A stretch of 64,000 nt of DNA, from positions 129,501 through 193,500 of the forward strand of contig NZ_JACHWH010000003.1 of assembly GCF_014191255.1 (NCBI RefSeq). Reading direction: 5' to 3'. Source of the stretch: Amycolatopsis bartoniae. GTDB lineage: Bacteria > Actinomycetota > Actinomycetes > Mycobacteriales > Pseudonocardiaceae. The first letter of the stretch is position 1, and every line of letters starts with the position of its first letter. The position numbers were made by a program, and so were the translations under genes. A model generated the notes under the pieces. It was not told where the DNA came from. It worked only from the letters and a program-made list of their open reading frames with translations, and searched no databases. Positions 1 through 8,362 of this stretch are shown piece after piece.

Positions 1-858
1 CGCCTGCGGCAGGAACCCGTCGTACGGGAAGTCGGTGCCGAGCAGGAGCAGCAGGTCCGCCTCGTGCATGGCCTCGTAGCAGGCGCCGTAGCCGAGCAGC
101 CCGCTCATGCCCACGTCGTACGGGTTGTCGAACTGGATCCATTCCTTGCCGCGCAACGAATGCCCGACGGGAGAATGGAGCTTGCCCGCCAGCTCCATGA
201 CTTCGGCGTGCGCGCCCCGCGTGCCCGCGCCGCAGAACAACGTGACCTTCTCGGCCCGGTTGAGCGCGTCCGCGAGCGCGTCGACCTGGCTGGGCGGCGG
301 CGTCAAGGTGGCCCGTTCGGTGACGAACTGGCTCGTGCCCGTCGGCACCTCGGACTCCAGGTGCGCCACGTCGCCGGGCAGCACGATCACCGACACCTCG
401 CCGCGGGTGATCGCGTGCTGGACCGCGATCCGCAGCACGCGCGGCATCTGGCCCGGCGTGGTGATCTGCTCGCAGTAACCGCTGCAGTCGACGAACAGCC
501 GCTCCGGGTGAGTTTCCTGGAAGAACTGCGTGCCGACCTGCGTGGCCGGGATGTGCGAGGCCAGCGCGAGCACGGGCACGCCCGAGCGGTTCGCGTCGTA
601 GAGGCCCTGCACCAGGTGCGTGTTGCCGGGGCCGCAGCTGCCCGCGCACACGGCGAGCCGCCCGGTCAGCTCCGCCTCGGCGGCCGCGGCGAACGCGCCC
701 GCCTCCTCGTTGCGCACGTGCACCCATTCGATGCCCTCGGTGCGCCGGATCGCGTCCACGATGGGGTTGAGGCTGTCGCCCACCACGCCGTAGATCCGGG
801 ACACGCCAGCCTGGACGAGCACCTGCACGAACTGTTCGGCGACAGTGGGACGCGCCAT
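1..858 (-). CDS. poxB: Thiamine pyrophosphate-dependent enzyme, PoxB-like (partial)
   Basis: The first 286 residues are present; the 3' end lies beyond the left window edge. The ATG at 858 opens a typical N-terminal TPP-binding (PYR) domain of the acetolactate synthase/pyruvate oxidase superfamily, with YGVVGDSLN near residue 23 and RNEEAGAF near residue 49, whose first Glu is the expected cofactor-activating residue. AGSCGPGNTH and a central domain (from about residue 185, FCGAGTRGA) follow. The overall pattern resembles pyruvate dehydrogenase (quinone), which oxidises pyruvate to acetate and CO2 at the membrane. It lies 65 bp downstream of the acyl-CoA gene unit on the same strand and may have its own promoter. 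Acetolactate synthase-like or oxalyl-CoA decarboxylase-like alternatives cannot be excluded without the C-terminus. Confidence 0.85.
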   Translation of the reverse strand, partial: MARPTVAEQFVQVLVQAGVSRIYGVVGDSLNPIVDAIRRTEGIEWVHVRNEEAGAFAAAAEAELTGRLAVCAGSCGPGNTHLVQGLYDANRSGVPVLALASHIPATQVGTQFFQETHPERLFVDCSGYCEQITTPGQMPRVLRIAVQHAITRGEVSVIVLPGDVAHLESEVPTGTSQFVTERATLTPPPSQVDALADALNRAEKVTLFCGAGTRGAHAEVMELAGKLHSPVGHSLRGKEWIQFDNPYDVGMSGLLGYGACYEAMHEADLLLLLGTDFPYDGFLPQA

Positions 859-923
859 GGGGGAACCCTCGCTCTCTTCGCTGGACTCCCCGATTCTGGT
901 GCCGCGAAGGGGTTCGCGCAGGG

Positions 924-2015
924 TCAGGCGCCCCAGTCGGTGACGACCGTCTCGGTGTCCGCGCCCGGGATGGGCGGTGGTGCCGGTTTCGCCGCGGCTG
1001 TGCGGGAAAACCGCGGCGCGGGCGCGGCCTGGGGCACGCCGTCGACGGTGATCACCGACTCGCGGGCGGCCAGGTGCGGATGCCGCTGGACCTCATCGAA
1101 GGACAGCACCGGCGTCACGCACGCGTCGGTGCCCTCGAAGACCGCCATCCACTCGTCACGGGTCCGGCGCACGATGACCTCGGTGAAGCGGGCGCGCAGG
1201 ATCCCCCAGTTCTCGCGGTCGTCCTGCGCGGGCAGGTCCTCGTCCGCCAGGCCGAGCCCACGCAGGAACTCGGCGTAGAACTGCGGCTCCAGCGCGCCCA
1301 CGGCGAGGTACCGCCCGTCGGCGCAGGTGTAGGTGTCGTAGTAGGGCGCGCCGCCGTCGAGGAGGTTCACGCCCCTCGCGTCCGCCCAGCGGCCCGACGC
1401 GAGGAAGCCCCACGTCATCTGCAGCAGCACGCCCGTCCCGTCGATCATCGCCGCGTCCACGACCTGCCCGCGCCCGGACCGCTGCCGCTCCCACAGCGCG
1501 GCGAGCACCCCGGCGACGAGGAACAGCGAGCCGCCGCCGAAGTCGCCGACGAGGTTCAGCGGCGGCACCGGCCGTTCACCGGCGCGGCCGATCGCGTGCA
1601 GCGCGCCGGTGAGGGAGATGTAGTTGATGTCGTGCCCGGCGCGCGGCGCGAGCGGACCGTCCTGGCCCCAGCCGGTCATCCGGCCGTAGACCAGGCCCGG
1701 GTTGCGGTCGAGGCACTCGTCCGGCCCGACACCGAGGCGTTCGGCGACCCCCGGCCGGAACCCTTCGAGCAGCACGTCGGCCTTCGCCACGAGCCGCAGC
1801 ACGAGGTCGCGGCCCTCGGCGGTCTTGAGGTCGGCGGCGACGGAGCGGCGGTTGCGCAGCAGCGCGTCGCCCGCCCCGCCGGTCGGGTCGGCCGACCGCG
1901 GCCGTTCGACACGCGCGACGTCCGCGCCGAGGTCGGCGAGCACCATCGCGGCGTGCGGGCCGGGGCCGATGCCCGCCAGCTCCACCACGCGCAGTCCCGC
2001 GAGCGGCCCCGCCAT
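924..2015 (-). CDS. CaiB/BaiF family CoA transferase, alpha-methylacyl-CoA racemase-like
   Basis: A family III CoA-transferase fold protein of 363 residues, close to the usual 360 for actinobacterial alpha-methylacyl-CoA racemase (Mcr). [11 protein letters not shown] and [10 protein letters not shown] carry the His and Asp (near residues 128 and 158) that act as the acid/base pair in Mcr. [12 protein letters not shown] and [14 protein letters not shown] are family signatures. It probably epimerises 2-methylacyl-CoA so that branched chains can enter beta-oxidation. The ATG at 2015 shares its A with the TGA of tesB, so the two are translationally coupled. A GTG one codon upstream (2018) is the alternative start. 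Confidence 0.9.
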   Translation of the reverse strand: MAGPLAGLRVVELAGIGPGPHAAMVLADLGADVARVERPRSADPTGGAGDALLRNRRSVAADLKTAEGRDLVLRLVAKADVLLEGFRPGVAERLGVGPDECLDRNPGLVYGRMTGWGQDGPLAPRAGHDINYISLTGALHAIGRAGERPVPPLNLVGDFGGGSLFLVAGVLAALWERQRSGRGQVVDAAMIDGTGVLLQMTWGFLASGRWADARGVNLLDGGAPYYDTYTCADGRYLAVGALEPQFYAEFLRGLGLADEDLPAQDDRENWGILRARFTEVIVRRTRDEWMAVFEGTDACVTPVLSFDEVQRHPHLAARESVITVDGVPQAAPAPRFSRTAAAKPAPPPIPGADTETVVTDWGA

Positions 2016-2857
2016 CACGAGTCCCTGCGGGCGTGGATGAGCCCCTCCTGCGCGGCGGACGCGATCAGCGTGCCCTCGCGGGAGAAGAACCGGCCTTCGG
2101 CGAGCCCCCGCAGGTCACCGACTGCCGGGCTGCTCTTGGCGTAGTAGATCCAGTCGTCGAAGCGGACCTCGTTGTGGAACCACAGCACGTGGTCGAGTGA
2201 CGTGAGGCCCTTGATGTCGGTGCGCATGGTGGGGCGCAGGATCGACGAGACGAAGGTCAGGTCGCTGAAGTAGGTGAGCACCGCCGCGGCGCTCACCCTG
2301 TCGTCGACCTTGCCCGCCCGCGGCCGGAACCACAGGTCGTCGATGAAGCGCGCGTAGTCATCCCCTTCGCTGGTCGCCGGGCGCACGTCGAACACGTCGT
2401 ACGGCTCCACCTGCCAGTTCGTCGGACGCCGCGGGTCGAACGGCGAGCACTCCTCCGGGTCCGGTGCCTGCGGCGCGCTCACCTGGTGGGTGGTGCCGGA
2501 GTGGTCCGTGGTGAACGAGCACTCCAGGCACAGGATCGGCTCGCCGTGCTGGATCGCGGTGACCCGGCGGCGGCGGAAGTTGCGGCCGTCCTGCAGCCGG
2601 TCGACGCGGAACACGACGCGCGCGCCCGTGTCGCCGGGCCGCAGGAAGTACGCGTGCAGCGAGTGCGGCGCGGTCTCGGGCGGCGCCGTCCGCTCCGCCG
2701 CCACCAGGGCCTGCGCGCACACCTCGCCGCCGAACAGCCGGCCGCCGGGCGCCCCGGTCGACCGGCTGCGGAAGATGTCGAGCTCGATCGGTTCGAGGTC
2801 GAGGACGTCGAGCAGCGGCGCGAGCCCCTCAGGGGCCGCGGGAACAGACTCTGCCAT
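2015..2857 (-). CDS. tesB: Acyl-CoA thioesterase II (TesB family)
   Basis: A 280-residue double-hotdog thioesterase that hydrolyses acyl-CoA to free acid and CoA. Visible signatures are [12 protein letters not shown] near residue 40, [12 protein letters not shown] near 65 and SLDHVLWFH near 219, the last typical of the TesB C-terminal hotdog. Length matches the family (about 280-290). It lies 8 bp after the crotonase gene and overlaps the start of the CoA racemase gene, so the three form one transcription unit for fatty or branched acyl-CoA turnover. Confidence 0.93.
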   Translation of the reverse strand: MAESVPAAPEGLAPLLDVLDLEPIELDIFRSRSTGAPGGRLFGGEVCAQALVAAERTAPPETAPHSLHAYFLRPGDTGARVVFRVDRLQDGRNFRRRRVTAIQHGEPILCLECSFTTDHSGTTHQVSAPQAPDPEECSPFDPRRPTNWQVEPYDVFDVRPATSEGDDYARFIDDLWFRPRAGKVDDRVSAAAVLTYFSDLTFVSSILRPTMRTDIKGLTSLDHVLWFHNEVRFDDWIYYAKSSPAVGDLRGLAEGRFFSREGTLIASAAQEGLIHARRDS

Positions 2858-2865
2858 CAGCTTCC

Positions 2866-3630
2866 TTACTCACCGCGCCACACCGGAGCGCGCTTTTCCG
2901 CGAAGGCCCGGGCGCCTTCGCGGGCGTCAGCCGATTCAAACACAGGACGGACCAGTGCCTGCTGCGCAGTGAAAGCCTCGTCACTGCGCCAGTCCGCGGA
3001 ACGCGTGATGATCTCCTTGCTCACCTGGACCGCGAGCGGGGCGTTGGCGGTGATCCGCTCCGCGAGCGCGAGCGCGCCGTCGAGTGCTTCGCCGGGGGCG
3101 ACGAGGCGGTTGACCAGGCCGTACCGGTGGGCCTCGGGCGCGGGGAAGAAGTCGCCGGTCAGCGCGTACTCCATCGCGATCTGCCGCGGGATGCGCTGCG
3201 GCAGCCGCAGCAGGCCGCCCGCGCCCGCGACGAGCCCGCGCTTGACCTCGGGGATGCCGAACTGCGCGTCCTCGGCGGCCACCACCAGGTCGCACGCCAG
3301 CGCCAGTTCGCAGCCGCCCGCGAGCGCGTACCCCTCGACGGCGGCGATCATCGGCTTCTTCGGCGGGCGCTCGGTCATCCCGGCGAGGCCGCGGCCGGGG
3401 ATCGACACGGCCTCGCCGCGCAGGAACGCCTTGAGGTCCATGCCCGCGGAGAACGTGCCGCCCTCGCCGGTCAGCACGCCCACAGCCAGGTCCCGGCGTT
3501 CGTCGAGCTGGTCCAGCGCCGCGGCGACGCCTTCGGTGACCGCGGCGTCGATCGCGTTGCGCGCCTGCGGCCGGTTGATCGTGATCACCAGCACCGGGCC
3601 GCGTTCGGTGACCCGTACTTCGTCCGGCAT
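2866..3630 (-). CDS. Enoyl-CoA hydratase/isomerase (crotonase)
   Basis: A 254-residue crotonase. The ATG at 3630 was chosen because an AAAGGA ribosome site precedes it and the protein then begins MPDEVRVTERG, as is normal; the frame stays open upstream but that part has no family similarity. SAGMDLKAF (about 61-69) and the GGCELALACD segment (about 105-114) form the oxyanion hole. Glu108 and Glu128 (in FGIPEVKRG) match the two catalytic glutamates of enoyl-CoA hydratase, so true hydratase activity is plausible. First gene of the crotonase-tesB-racemase unit; its promoter should lie in 3631-3861. Confidence 0.92.
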   Translation of the reverse strand: MPDEVRVTERGPVLVITINRPQARNAIDAAVTEGVAAALDQLDERRDLAVGVLTGEGGTFSAGMDLKAFLRGEAVSIPGRGLAGMTERPPKKPMIAAVEGYALAGGCELALACDLVVAAEDAQFGIPEVKRGLVAGAGGLLRLPQRIPRQIAMEYALTGDFFPAPEAHRYGLVNRLVAPGEALDGALALAERITANAPLAVQVSKEIITRSADWRSDEAFTAQQALVRPVFESADAREGARAFAEKRAPVWRGE

Positions 3631-3861
3631 GGGGAGTCCTTTCGTCGGTGTGTTCGTTCCGATCTCACTCGAAGGAGTGATCCCTGTCGACGCGCGTCCC
3701 GAACCGGCGTGGCCGCCCTCTCTCTGACTGGCACAAGGTGCGGCGGCGACTTCGGCGCCGGTGTGCCTGGGCGTGCCGGGCCGAACGCGCAGCCCCCCGA
3801 GCGATCGGACCCGGCACGCCCTGCCATTCTCGCTGGTCACCGCCGTTCGCGCGGATGATCG

Positions 3862-4461
3862 TCAGCCGAACGGGCGGAACGGGTGCTGCTCGCCGGGCTC
3901 CTGCACCAGCCGCGCGAAGGTGTCGATCAGGACGAACGGCGGTTCCTCCGTCGCCGGCATGTGCCGGATGGCGGGATAGACCTCCTCGTCGATCATCACC
4001 GGCTGGGAGGTCTGCAGCACCGCGGGTTCGCCGTCGGCGTCGAGGGTGAGCACGACGGCAGTCCCGTCGGCCAGCCGCATGATCGTGGTGCCGAGGCTGT
4101 CGCCCTGGGGCGGCGTGAACCGCGCGCCGGTGCCCGCGTAGAGGCCGCGCAGCTCGGGGTCGAGGTGCTGCCACTGGCCCTGCGCCCCCGCCACCAGCCG
4201 CGGGTCGCCCGTCGCCACGAGCTCCTCGCGCACGGCGTCCACCACCTGCCGCACGGGCGCCTCCGGGTCGACCGGCTCGATCACCTCGTAGAGCAGGAAG
4301 CGGGTCTCGCCGGGGCCGGGTGGCAGCAGGAACAGGTGCAAGAGGGTGAAGTGCTCGTCCGCCGTCCGGGTGGTGCCGAGCAGGGTGCGCACGAGCAGCC
4401 CGCGCAACCGGGCGGCTCGTTCCTCGTCCATCGCCGCCAGGCTCGGCGCCAGGGATCGCAC
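3862..4461 (-). CDS. Hypothetical protein
   Basis: A 199-residue soluble protein with no family that I recognise. It is rich in acidic and hydrophobic residues, with no signal peptide or clear membrane segment. The start is a GTG at 4461; an ATG at 4431 (protein beginning MDEERAARL) is an equally good choice. Codon use is ordinary for the region. It is divergent from the lipoprotein gene at 4563 and separated from the acyl-CoA unit by 231 bp. Confidence 0.65.
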   Translation of the reverse strand: MRSLAPSLAAMDEERAARLRGLLVRTLLGTTRTADEHFTLLHLFLLPPGPGETRFLLYEVIEPVDPEAPVRQVVDAVREELVATGDPRLVAGAQGQWQHLDPELRGLYAGTGARFTPPQGDSLGTTIMRLADGTAVVLTLDADGEPAVLQTSQPVMIDEEVYPAIRHMPATEEPPFVLIDTFARLVQEPGEQHPFRPFG

Positions 4462-4562
4462 CCCCGCACCCTACAAAGCGCACTCTTGGTGAGGATCGTC
4501 ACACCTGTTAGTGGGTCGCCCGGAACGGGGGCACTCCGTGCGGACTGGACGAAGGAGGAAAC

Positions 4563-5459
4563 ATGCGCACAGCGTTGGGGGCGGCCGCGGGAGCCGCGCT
4601 GGTGGCGGCCGGTCTGGCGGTTTCGGCCTGCTCGTCGAACGGGAACTCGACGACGACGGCGGCCCAGGAGCAGCCGGCGTCACCGGGTCAGGTGGTCGCC
4701 GCGGCGTACACCAAGACGACGGACGCCAAGACGGCGAAGACCGCGATGACGACCCAGATCACCGCCGCGGGCCAGACGGTGCCCGTCAGCGCGTCGGGTG
4801 TCATCGACTTCGCGGGCAACACGGCGCAGCTGACCGAGACCCTGCCGAACGGGGCCGGCAACGCCGAGGCCCGGTTCCTCAACGGCGTGGTGTACCAGCA
4901 GCTGCCCGCGAACCTGGGGGCAGCGCTGTCCGGCGGGAAGCCGTGGATCTCGATCGACGCCAACAAACTGGCCCAGCAGCAGTACGGGGCGTCGCTGAGC
5001 GACCTGCAGGGCCTGAACGTGTCGGACCCGAGTGACGCGCTGGGCTACCTGCGCGGCGCGGGCGACCAGGTGCGCGAGATCGGGCCGGACACCGTGGACG
5101 GCACGCCGACGAAGCACTACGACGTGACGCTGGACCTGGACAAGGCGGCGGCGGGGCGGTCGCCGCAGGCGCAGCAGGCGACCCAGCGGCTGGAGCAGCA
5201 GCTGGGCTCGCACACGCTGCCGGCGCAGGTGTGGGTCGACGACCAGGGCCGGCTGCGGAAGCTGGTGATGGACGAGAAGATCACCCCGCAGACGACCGCC
5301 GCGCAGAACGGCGCCTCGACGGGCCCGGTGACGGTCTCGATCACGGAGACGTTCTCGGACTTCGGGACGCCGGTGACCGTGACGGCGCCGCCCGCGGACC
5401 AGGTGGCGGACGTGACCGACCGGGTCCTGCAGGCGCAGGGGCAGACCGGCGGCCGGTAG
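4563..5459 (+). CDS. LppX/LprG-like lipoprotein
   Basis: A 298-residue exported lipoprotein. A hydrophobic signal peptide ends in the lipobox LAVSAC, with Cys23 as the lipid-modified residue, followed by an Asn/Thr-rich linker. The rest resembles the LolA/LppX/LprG-type half-barrel fold that binds lipids in actinobacterial envelopes: a TTKTA-like repetitive strand region, SGVIDFAGN near residue 80, and WVDDQGRLRKLVMD near 222. A perfect ribosome site (GAAGGAGGAAAC) sits directly before the ATG. Monocistronic; convergent with the D-Ala-D-Ala dipeptidase gene. The ligand cannot be told from sequence. Confidence 0.8.
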   Translation: MRTALGAAAGAALVAAGLAVSACSSNGNSTTTAAQEQPASPGQVVAAAYTKTTDAKTAKTAMTTQITAAGQTVPVSASGVIDFAGNTAQLTETLPNGAGNAEARFLNGVVYQQLPANLGAALSGGKPWISIDANKLAQQQYGASLSDLQGLNVSDPSDALGYLRGAGDQVREIGPDTVDGTPTKHYDVTLDLDKAAAGRSPQAQQATQRLEQQLGSHTLPAQVWVDDQGRLRKLVMDEKITPQTTAAQNGASTGPVTVSITETFSDFGTPVTVTAPPADQVADVTDRVLQAQGQTGGR

Positions 5460-5469
5460 TTTTCGTGAG

Positions 5470-6117
5470 TTACGGCCCGCTGTCCGGTTCGGGCAGCGGG
5501 CCGTAGCACGTCCGGGTGGCGCCGGTGGTGTGTGCCCAGTAGCGCTCGCCGTAGGACCAGTGCCACCACTCGGTGGGGTAGTTCACCAGGCCGGCGGCGG
5601 TGAGGGCCTCGCCCAGCAGGTCGCGGTTGCGCCGTGCCTCCGCGGAGATCTTGTCGGAGGCGGTGAAGCAAGCGCTTGCACTGCGTTCGGGATCGGCGTT
5701 GACCTCGGTGCCCATATCGAGCTCCTCACCGGTCTCGGTGACGAGCGTGAGGTCGACCGCGCCGCCGGTGCAGTGGGGCGCGACCTCGGGCGGTGACACG
5801 TACTTGCTGGCCTCGACGTGCCGGCGCTCGTCCGTCCACTCGGGATGGAGCTCGCGCAGTTCGTCGCGGTAGCCGGTGAAGTACTGCTGTTGCAGCGCGG
5901 GGGAGCGGTAGCCCTCGACGACCAGCAGCCGCAGCCCCCTGGGCAGCGAGGCCTGCGCGGCGAGCAGGCGCCGCAGGAGCCCGTCCCGCAGGAGCGGCGA
6001 CATGGCGGGCGAGCGCGGCCCGAACCGCAGCCCGCCGGGAAAGACAAGGGGTTCGCCGTTCTCCCCCACAGGCACGGCGGCGATCACGGGGTCCGACAGC
6101 AGGATCATGGGCTTCAT
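5470..6117 (-). CDS. vanX: D-alanyl-D-alanine dipeptidase (VanX-like)
   Basis: A 215-residue M15D zinc dipeptidase that splits D-Ala-D-Ala. Zinc ligands are visible at His115 and Asp122 (HCTGGAVDL) and at His186 in the EWWHWSYG motif, with Glu183 as the general base and Arg71 in EGYRSP. No signal peptide, so it acts in the cytosol. VanH and VanA partners are absent nearby, which argues for dipeptide recycling rather than a glycopeptide-resistance cassette. Start at 6117 (MKPM); the second ATG at 6108 is also possible. Its last codons form a strong hairpin shared with the convergent lipoprotein gene. It lies 44 bp downstream of the SEFIR gene on the same strand. Confidence 0.92.
   Translation of the reverse strand: MKPMILLSDPVIAAVPVGENGEPLVFPGGLRFGPRSPAMSPLLRDGLLRRLLAAQASLPRGLRLLVVEGYRSPALQQQYFTGYRDELRELHPEWTDERRHVEASKYVSPPEVAPHCTGGAVDLTLVTETGEELDMGTEVNADPERSASACFTASDKISAEARRNRDLLGEALTAAGLVNYPTEWWHWSYGERYWAHTTGATRTCYGPLPEPDSGP
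5471..5505. terminator. Hairpin between convergent lipoprotein and vanX genes
   Basis: A perfect 12-bp inverted repeat (TACGGCCCGCTG and CAGCGGGCCGTA) with an 11-base loop begins 12 bases after the lipoprotein stop codon. It lies inside the final codons of vanX (GPLPEPDSGP). It could serve as a bidirectional terminator; neither side has a clear U-tract. Confidence 0.6.
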
Positions 6118-6161
6118 GGTGCCGCGTGGTGCTCGGCGAAGCCCAGCCTGCTTTGGCAGGA

Positions 6162-7364
6162 CTAGCGTCGCTTCAGCCGGGAGATCAGGCGAGCGGTCAG
6201 CTCGTCCGCGATGATCTCGGGAAACCGCTGGAGGTCGTCGAACCGCACCGCTTCCTCCGGTTCGACACGGACAACCTCGGGCCCCATGTGGATACTGTGA
6301 CTGCTCGATGAAGCAGCGTCGCTCAGCTTGGCGAAGGTGAGGATGCCTAGGGGATCCATTCCCACTGCGAGCGCGATCTCTTCCGGCGCGGGAAGCTCGA
6401 TCTCGGCCAGCAGGGCGAGCCGCTCGACGAGTGTACGGACGAGGTCCTCCTCGTCGAGCACTCGGACGGGCGACACGGAGGGAAGGGCGAACCAGCAAGA
6501 GCGCTGCCCTGCTCGCGTCACGGCGATCCCTGCTTCGCCGAGACGCCAGTCGGTCGAGTAGGCCCACACCGCCCGGTCGGTGGAGTTCGCCTGCAGAGAT
6601 TGCTCCGGGGTGAACAGGGCCTTGGTCCTGCCGAGCGCGGCGAGTTCGGGCCGGAGGGTGTCCAGCCGCCGGACGGGAAGTCGCGAGGGTGAGCCCACAG
6701 GCACCAGATGAAGTTCGACCATCGATCCCTGGGGCCGGTAGTAGTCGGTCACCAGGTCCCGTCGCCAGAGCGCCGGTGCCGGGGCAGGTAGTTCTCGCCA
6801 AACTGGTTCCCCCGCAACCGGAGCCGGTGACCGTGGTGGCAGCACCGGAGGAGAACCCAGCGGCGGGAGCACGTGGCCAGGTTGTCCCGTCAGCATCCGC
6901 AGCAGGTCCTCGGCCCCTTCGACGGTGAAGGACTCGACCGGATACCGGGTGGCGGCCTGGGGCTGGAGGAACCTCGGAATCTCCGTGACATGGTGCCCGG
7001 GCAGCAACACCGGGACGATCTTGGGCAGCCACTTCTCCCGGTCTTCCTGCAACAGGTCGCGCAACGTGGCCGCCTCCGACTGGCCGCCCCGGTTCTTGTT
7101 CGCGGAACCGTTGCCGTCTCCGATTTCGAGGTATCCGGCGGACGCGATCACCAGGATGTAGTCGGCAGCGAGCATCTCCCGGTTCGCCCACGCGTACCAG
7201 TCCTGCCGTGCCGGACCGGCCCACTGGTCGAAGGCCACGTCGATCCCACAGCTTCTCAGGAAGATCGCGAACTCGAGCACCTGCTGCTTGTGCCGCTCGG
7301 AGTCGTGGATGTACGAGAGGAACACTCTCGTCACGATCGTCCGCGTTCCTTCGGCCGAGTGCAT
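6162..7364 (-). CDS. SEFIR-domain protein, putative immune or signalling effector
   Basis: A 400-residue protein with an N-terminal SEFIR domain (about residues 11-150), the TIR-like fold shared with IL-17 receptors. Diagnostic features are RVFLSYIHDSERHKQQV at the start, GIDVAFDQW and DWYAWANREM in the middle, and ADYILVIASAGYL. A proline-rich linker follows (about 165-200). The C-terminal half (about 205-400) matches nothing I know. Bacterial SEFIR proteins are known or suspected in anti-phage defence and NAD-linked cell-death pathways; that role here is inference. Two 60-base lines (6181 and 7081) each count 39 GC of 60, clearly below neighbouring genes, suggesting acquired DNA. No partner gene is obvious. 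Confidence 0.85.
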   Translation of the reverse strand: MHSAEGTRTIVTRVFLSYIHDSERHKQQVLEFAIFLRSCGIDVAFDQWAGPARQDWYAWANREMLAADYILVIASAGYLEIGDGNGSANKNRGGQSEAATLRDLLQEDREKWLPKIVPVLLPGHHVTEIPRFLQPQAATRYPVESFTVEGAEDLLRMLTGQPGHVLPPLGSPPVLPPRSPAPVAGEPVWRELPAPAPALWRRDLVTDYYRPQGSMVELHLVPVGSPSRLPVRRLDTLRPELAALGRTKALFTPEQSLQANSTDRAVWAYSTDWRLGEAGIAVTRAGQRSCWFALPSVSPVRVLDEEDLVRTLVERLALLAEIELPAPEEIALAVGMDPLGILTFAKLSDAASSSSHSIHMGPEVVRVEPEEAVRFDDLQRFPEIIADELTARLISRLKRR

Positions 7365-7457
7365 GGTCAGAATCCTTTTGCCAGGGCCGGAAGTGCGGCC
7401 GTCCGTTGCGGAAACGGTAGCAACCGGCCCCGACAGAACGCCGTCACGCGGCCCCCG

Positions 7458-7775
7458 TCACTGGGTCTTCTTCACCCACTCCTCGACCTCCGGCGTGACC
7501 GGGTCGGCGACGTCGCCCTGTTCCGGGTGCTTCTCCACGAACGCGGCCACCAGCGGGCACACCGGGACGAGCCGCTTGCCGCTCGTGCGCACGTCCGCCA
7601 GTGCCTCGGTCACCAGCACGTTGCTCAGCCCGCGTCCGCCGAAGGCCGGGAAGACCTCGGTGTGGTAGACGACCCGCTGCCCGCCGCGGTCGGCGTATTG
7701 CGCGAACCCCGCCAGCTCCCCGTCGACCGTCAGCTCGTAGCGGCTCTTCTGGTCGTTCTGCTTTACCTCGTTCAT
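7458..7775 (-). CDS. Small GNAT-like N-acetyltransferase (YjdJ/Gcn5-like type)
   Basis: A 105-residue single-domain protein of the short Gcn5-related acetyltransferase family (YidJ/Yjdj type). It reads as a beta hairpin (YELTVDGELAGFAQY), then HTEVFPAFGGRGLSNVLV, which is the acetyl-CoA pyrophosphate-binding segment (G-R-G-L), and a conserved VPVCPLVAAFVEKHPE tail typical of this subfamily. Substrate unknown. It lies 36 bp after the ArsR-type regulator gene on the same strand and may be cotranscribed with it. Confidence 0.85.
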   Translation of the reverse strand: MNEVKQNDQKSRYELTVDGELAGFAQYADRGGQRVVYHTEVFPAFGGRGLSNVLVTEALADVRTSGKRLVPVCPLVAAFVEKHPEQGDVADPVTPEVEEWVKKTQ

Positions 7776-7811
7776 CGAGTCCCTTCCGACGTCTCGTGTC
7801 CAGTGTGAGCC

Positions 7812-8327
7812 CTACTCGGCCAGCTGGTGCAGCACGATCAGCCCACCGTGGGCGGGGCTGCCGAGGCGCTCGCCGTCCGTCGCGACGTACTCGTCGACCA
7901 CCGACTGGATGCGCCGGCCCAGTTCGGCGGCGTCGTCGGCGGACAGGTGCAGCGCGAACCGGACGAACATCCGCACCGACTCCGGGCCCGCCGCGCGCAG
8001 TTCCTCCTGCACCGCCTCGACCGGGGCGAACGCGGCCTCCGCTCCGGCCCCCGGCGGGTCGTCGAGCCACCACGAGCGGGCCTTCGCGCGGTAGGGCTTC
8101 TCCAGCGCGCCACCGGTTCCCGTCCGCACCGGCGCCGGTTCCAGCAGGCCCGCCGCCGCGAGCTGCCGCACGTGGTAGAGCACCGTGCCGGGGTCCCGGC
8201 CGAGCCGCTCGGCCAGCTGCTTGTTCGTCAGCTCCCGCTGCCAGCACAACCGCAGGATCCGCAGCCGGAGGGGATGCGCAAGCGCTTTCAGCTCGCGCTC
8301 GTTCGCGGGACGGTGCGGCAGTGCCAT
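7812..8327 (-). CDS. ArsR-family winged-helix regulator
   Basis: A 171-residue regulator starting at the ATG at 8327 (MALPHRPANEREL); the open frame further upstream runs through the operator and is not used. The DNA-binding domain (about 8-80) contains LKALAHPLRLRILRLC and RLGRDPGTVLYHVRQLAAAGLL, a classic ArsR/HTH-20 pattern without obvious metal-binding cysteines. The C-terminal part is like that of drug-sensing DUF-type ArsR proteins. It is divergent from the MFS exporter gene, with a perfect palindrome at 8341-8362 between them, so it probably represses that exporter and itself. Confidence 0.88.
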   Translation of the reverse strand: MALPHRPANERELKALAHPLRLRILRLCWQRELTNKQLAERLGRDPGTVLYHVRQLAAAGLLEPAPVRTGTGGALEKPYRAKARSWWLDDPPGAGAEAAFAPVEAVQEELRAAGPESVRMFVRFALHLSADDAAELGRRIQSVVDEYVATDGERLGSPAHGGLIVLHQLAE

Positions 8328-8340
8328 AGGCGCACGGTAG

Positions 8341-8362
8341 TCGATGGAGTTTTCTCCATCGA
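8341..8362. promoter_or_regulatory. Palindromic operator between ArsR regulator and MFS gene
   Basis: A perfect inverted repeat with 9-bp arms (TCGATGGAG and CTCCATCGA) around TTTT. An additional half-site (TTCTCCATC) follows at 8370-8378. It lies 13 bp from the regulator start and covers the most upstream ATG of the exporter frame, as expected for an autorepressor site. Confidence 0.7.

Noticed and set aside
2866..3840. Longer crotonase starting at 3840
   Set aside because: The extra 70 residues have no family similarity, while ATG 3630 has a good ribosome site and gives the standard length.
5470..7364. Glycopeptide-resistance cassette
   Set aside because: Only VanX is present; no VanH, VanA or two-component genes.
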